From Salinicola lusitanus (lineage in GTDB: Bacteria > Pseudomonadota > Gammaproteobacteria > Pseudomonadales > Halomonadaceae): a stretch of 64,000 nucleotides of DNA. The stretch lies in contig NZ_PZJM01000009.1 of NCBI RefSeq assembly GCF_003206045.1, positions 372,001 to 436,000 on the forward strand, read 5' to 3'. Positions 63,148-64,000 of this stretch are shown here, piece after piece. The notes under the pieces are model-generated. The model saw only the letters and a program-made list of their open reading frames with translations. It was not told the DNA's origin and ran no database searches. Every line of letters starts with the position of its first letter. Within the stretch, counting starts at the first letter, position 1. A program made the position numbers and the translations under genes.

Positions 63148-64000
63148 TTATCTATGGTCGCTCGAAAGGCCGCCTATGCCTTCATGCCACCGGTCCCATG
63201 CCGGCCGTGGCGCCAGCGATTCGCGTAGATAGTCGAGAAAGGCGCGCACCTTGCGCGTGCGCAGGCGGCGTTCGGTGGTCAGCACGTGGATATCGCGGCG
63301 GCCGGGCATCACCTCGCCGCGCCACGCCTCCAGCAGCGGCACCAGTTCCCCGCGTGCAAGCGCGTCGCCGATCAGCCAGGTGGGAAACAGCACCAGCCCC
63401 TGCCCCAGCAGCGCGGCGCGCAGCAGGCTTTCGGCATCGTTGCTGTAGAGATTGCCGCTGACCTCAAACGGGGTCGAGCCGCTCTGGTCCGGCGCCTGGA
63501 AATACCAGCGCTGGCGGCCCATCTCGCCTTGGTAGAGCAGGCAGTTGTGATCGCTCAGCGCCTCGGGGGTCCGGGGTTCACCGTGCGCTTCGAGATAGCT
63601 CGGTGCGGCGGCCACCACGTAGTTCATCGCTGCCAGGCGGCGCGCCACCAGCGAGGAGTCGGCCAGGTCGCCGACCCGAAAGGTGATGTCCTGACCTTCT
63701 CTGACCGGGTCGACGACCTGGTCGCTCAGCTGCAGTTCGGCGGTGATGCCTGAATGTTGGCGCTGGAAGGCATGCAGCAGCGGCACTATCTGGCGCTGAC
63801 CGAAGGCGACGGGGGCGTTGATGCGCAGCACGCCGCTGGGCTCGGCGTCGGGGTAGGCCAGTGCCTCCGTGGCGAGATCTAGCCGCTCCAGAATCTCGCG
63901 GATCTCCTCGTAGTAGCGCCAGCCCGCGTCGGTGAGCGCGACGGCGCGGGTGTGCCGGTAGAGCAGCGGCTGGCCGAGCGCCTCTTCCAGCCCGCGAATC
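63148..64000 (-). CDS. LysR-type regulator (partial, 5' end beyond the window)
   Basis: The frame runs off the window edge at 64000. The visible part starts inside the DNA-binding domain (IRGLEEALGQPLLYRHTRAV, then ALTDAGWRYYEEIREILERL) and contains the whole effector domain (GVLRINAPVAFGQRQIVPLL, ITFRVGDLADSSLVARRLA, LLRAALLGQGLVLFPTWLIGDA). The CTG at 63829 is an internal leucine and not a start. It is the CrgA/AaeR-like subfamily. It has no visible target inside the window. About 60 residues are estimated to be missing from the N-terminus. Confidence 0.88.
   Translation of the reverse strand, partial: IRGLEEALGQPLLYRHTRAVALTDAGWRYYEEIREILERLDLATEALAYPDAEPSGVLRINAPVAFGQRQIVPLLHAFQRQHSGITAELQLSDQVVDPVREGQDITFRVGDLADSSLVARRLAAMNYVVAAAPSYLEAHGEPRTPEALSDHNCLLYQGEMGRQRWYFQAPDQSGSTPFEVSGNLYSNDAESLLRAALLGQGLVLFPTWLIGDALARGELVPLLEAWRGEVMPGRRDIHVLTTERRLRTRKVRAFLDYLRESLAPRPAWDRWHEGIGGLSSDHR

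Overview
The window is a 64 kb piece of a high-GC gammaproteobacterial chromosome. Gene content and order point to a Halomonadaceae-type bacterium (Halomonas or a relative): a rubredoxin reductase next to an HU gene, gmk-rpoZ-spoT, recG-oxyR, trpI/trpBA, a single long C-P lyase operon, and MexEF-type, OprD-type and DcuC-type transport genes. The genus is an inference, because no rRNA gene is present. Genes are densely packed, many start/stop pairs overlap as ATGA, and I see no tRNA, rRNA, CRISPR array, phage or complete insertion sequence.

Layout. 0-12.7 kb: partial rubredoxin reductase, HU, a small unknown protein, YceI and pirin; trpBA with divergent trpI; an MpaB/DUF2236 plus DUF4105 pair; a YccS-like membrane protein; a zinc alcohol dehydrogenase with a divergent Lrp-type regulator. 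12.7-16.9 kb: oxyR-recG and an epimerase-like gene that ends in a strong terminator. 17-29.1 kb: a complete phosphonate system, phnCDE-F-GHIJKLM-NP plus a hexapeptide transferase. It imports phosphonates, couples them to ribose triphosphate, cleaves the C-P bond with PhnJ and returns the ribose product to metabolism. Its three internal gaps each hold a dispersed hairpin element. 29-36 kb: ThpR, an RND pump with adaptor but no outer-membrane factor, a divergent AraC regulator, and RidA. 36.3-39.8 kb: gmk-rpoZ-spoT, read on the minus strand and closed by a textbook terminator. 39.9-46.5 kb: an MFS exporter, pyrC with a nitrilase-family hydrolase, and a Fur-box-controlled siderophore binding protein plus TonB receptor. 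46.5-55.4 kb: amino-acid-related accessory genes (phosphatase plus class V aminotransferase with Lrp; MocR with AlaX and LysE), NfsA, DUF924, a second MFS transporter and an RcnB-like protein. 55.5-62 kb: a LysR gene facing a probable catabolic operon, dcuC - fumarase/aspartase-superfamily lyase - secreted esterase - OprD porin. 62-64 kb: ohr and ohrR with matched operators, and a truncated LysR gene at the window edge.

The most unusual signals are structural. A 62-bp palindromic element lies inside the 5' coding region of trpB, where it accounts for about half of an N-terminal insertion of roughly 40 residues. A nested-hairpin repeat family occupies the phn gaps, and its terminal arms covary between copies. 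Short exact or near-exact tandem repeats (14, 18, 20 and 24 bp) recur in coding and intergenic DNA. The dcuC-lyase-esterase-porin operon and the MocR/AlaX/LysE unit are the best candidates for an incompletely described function.
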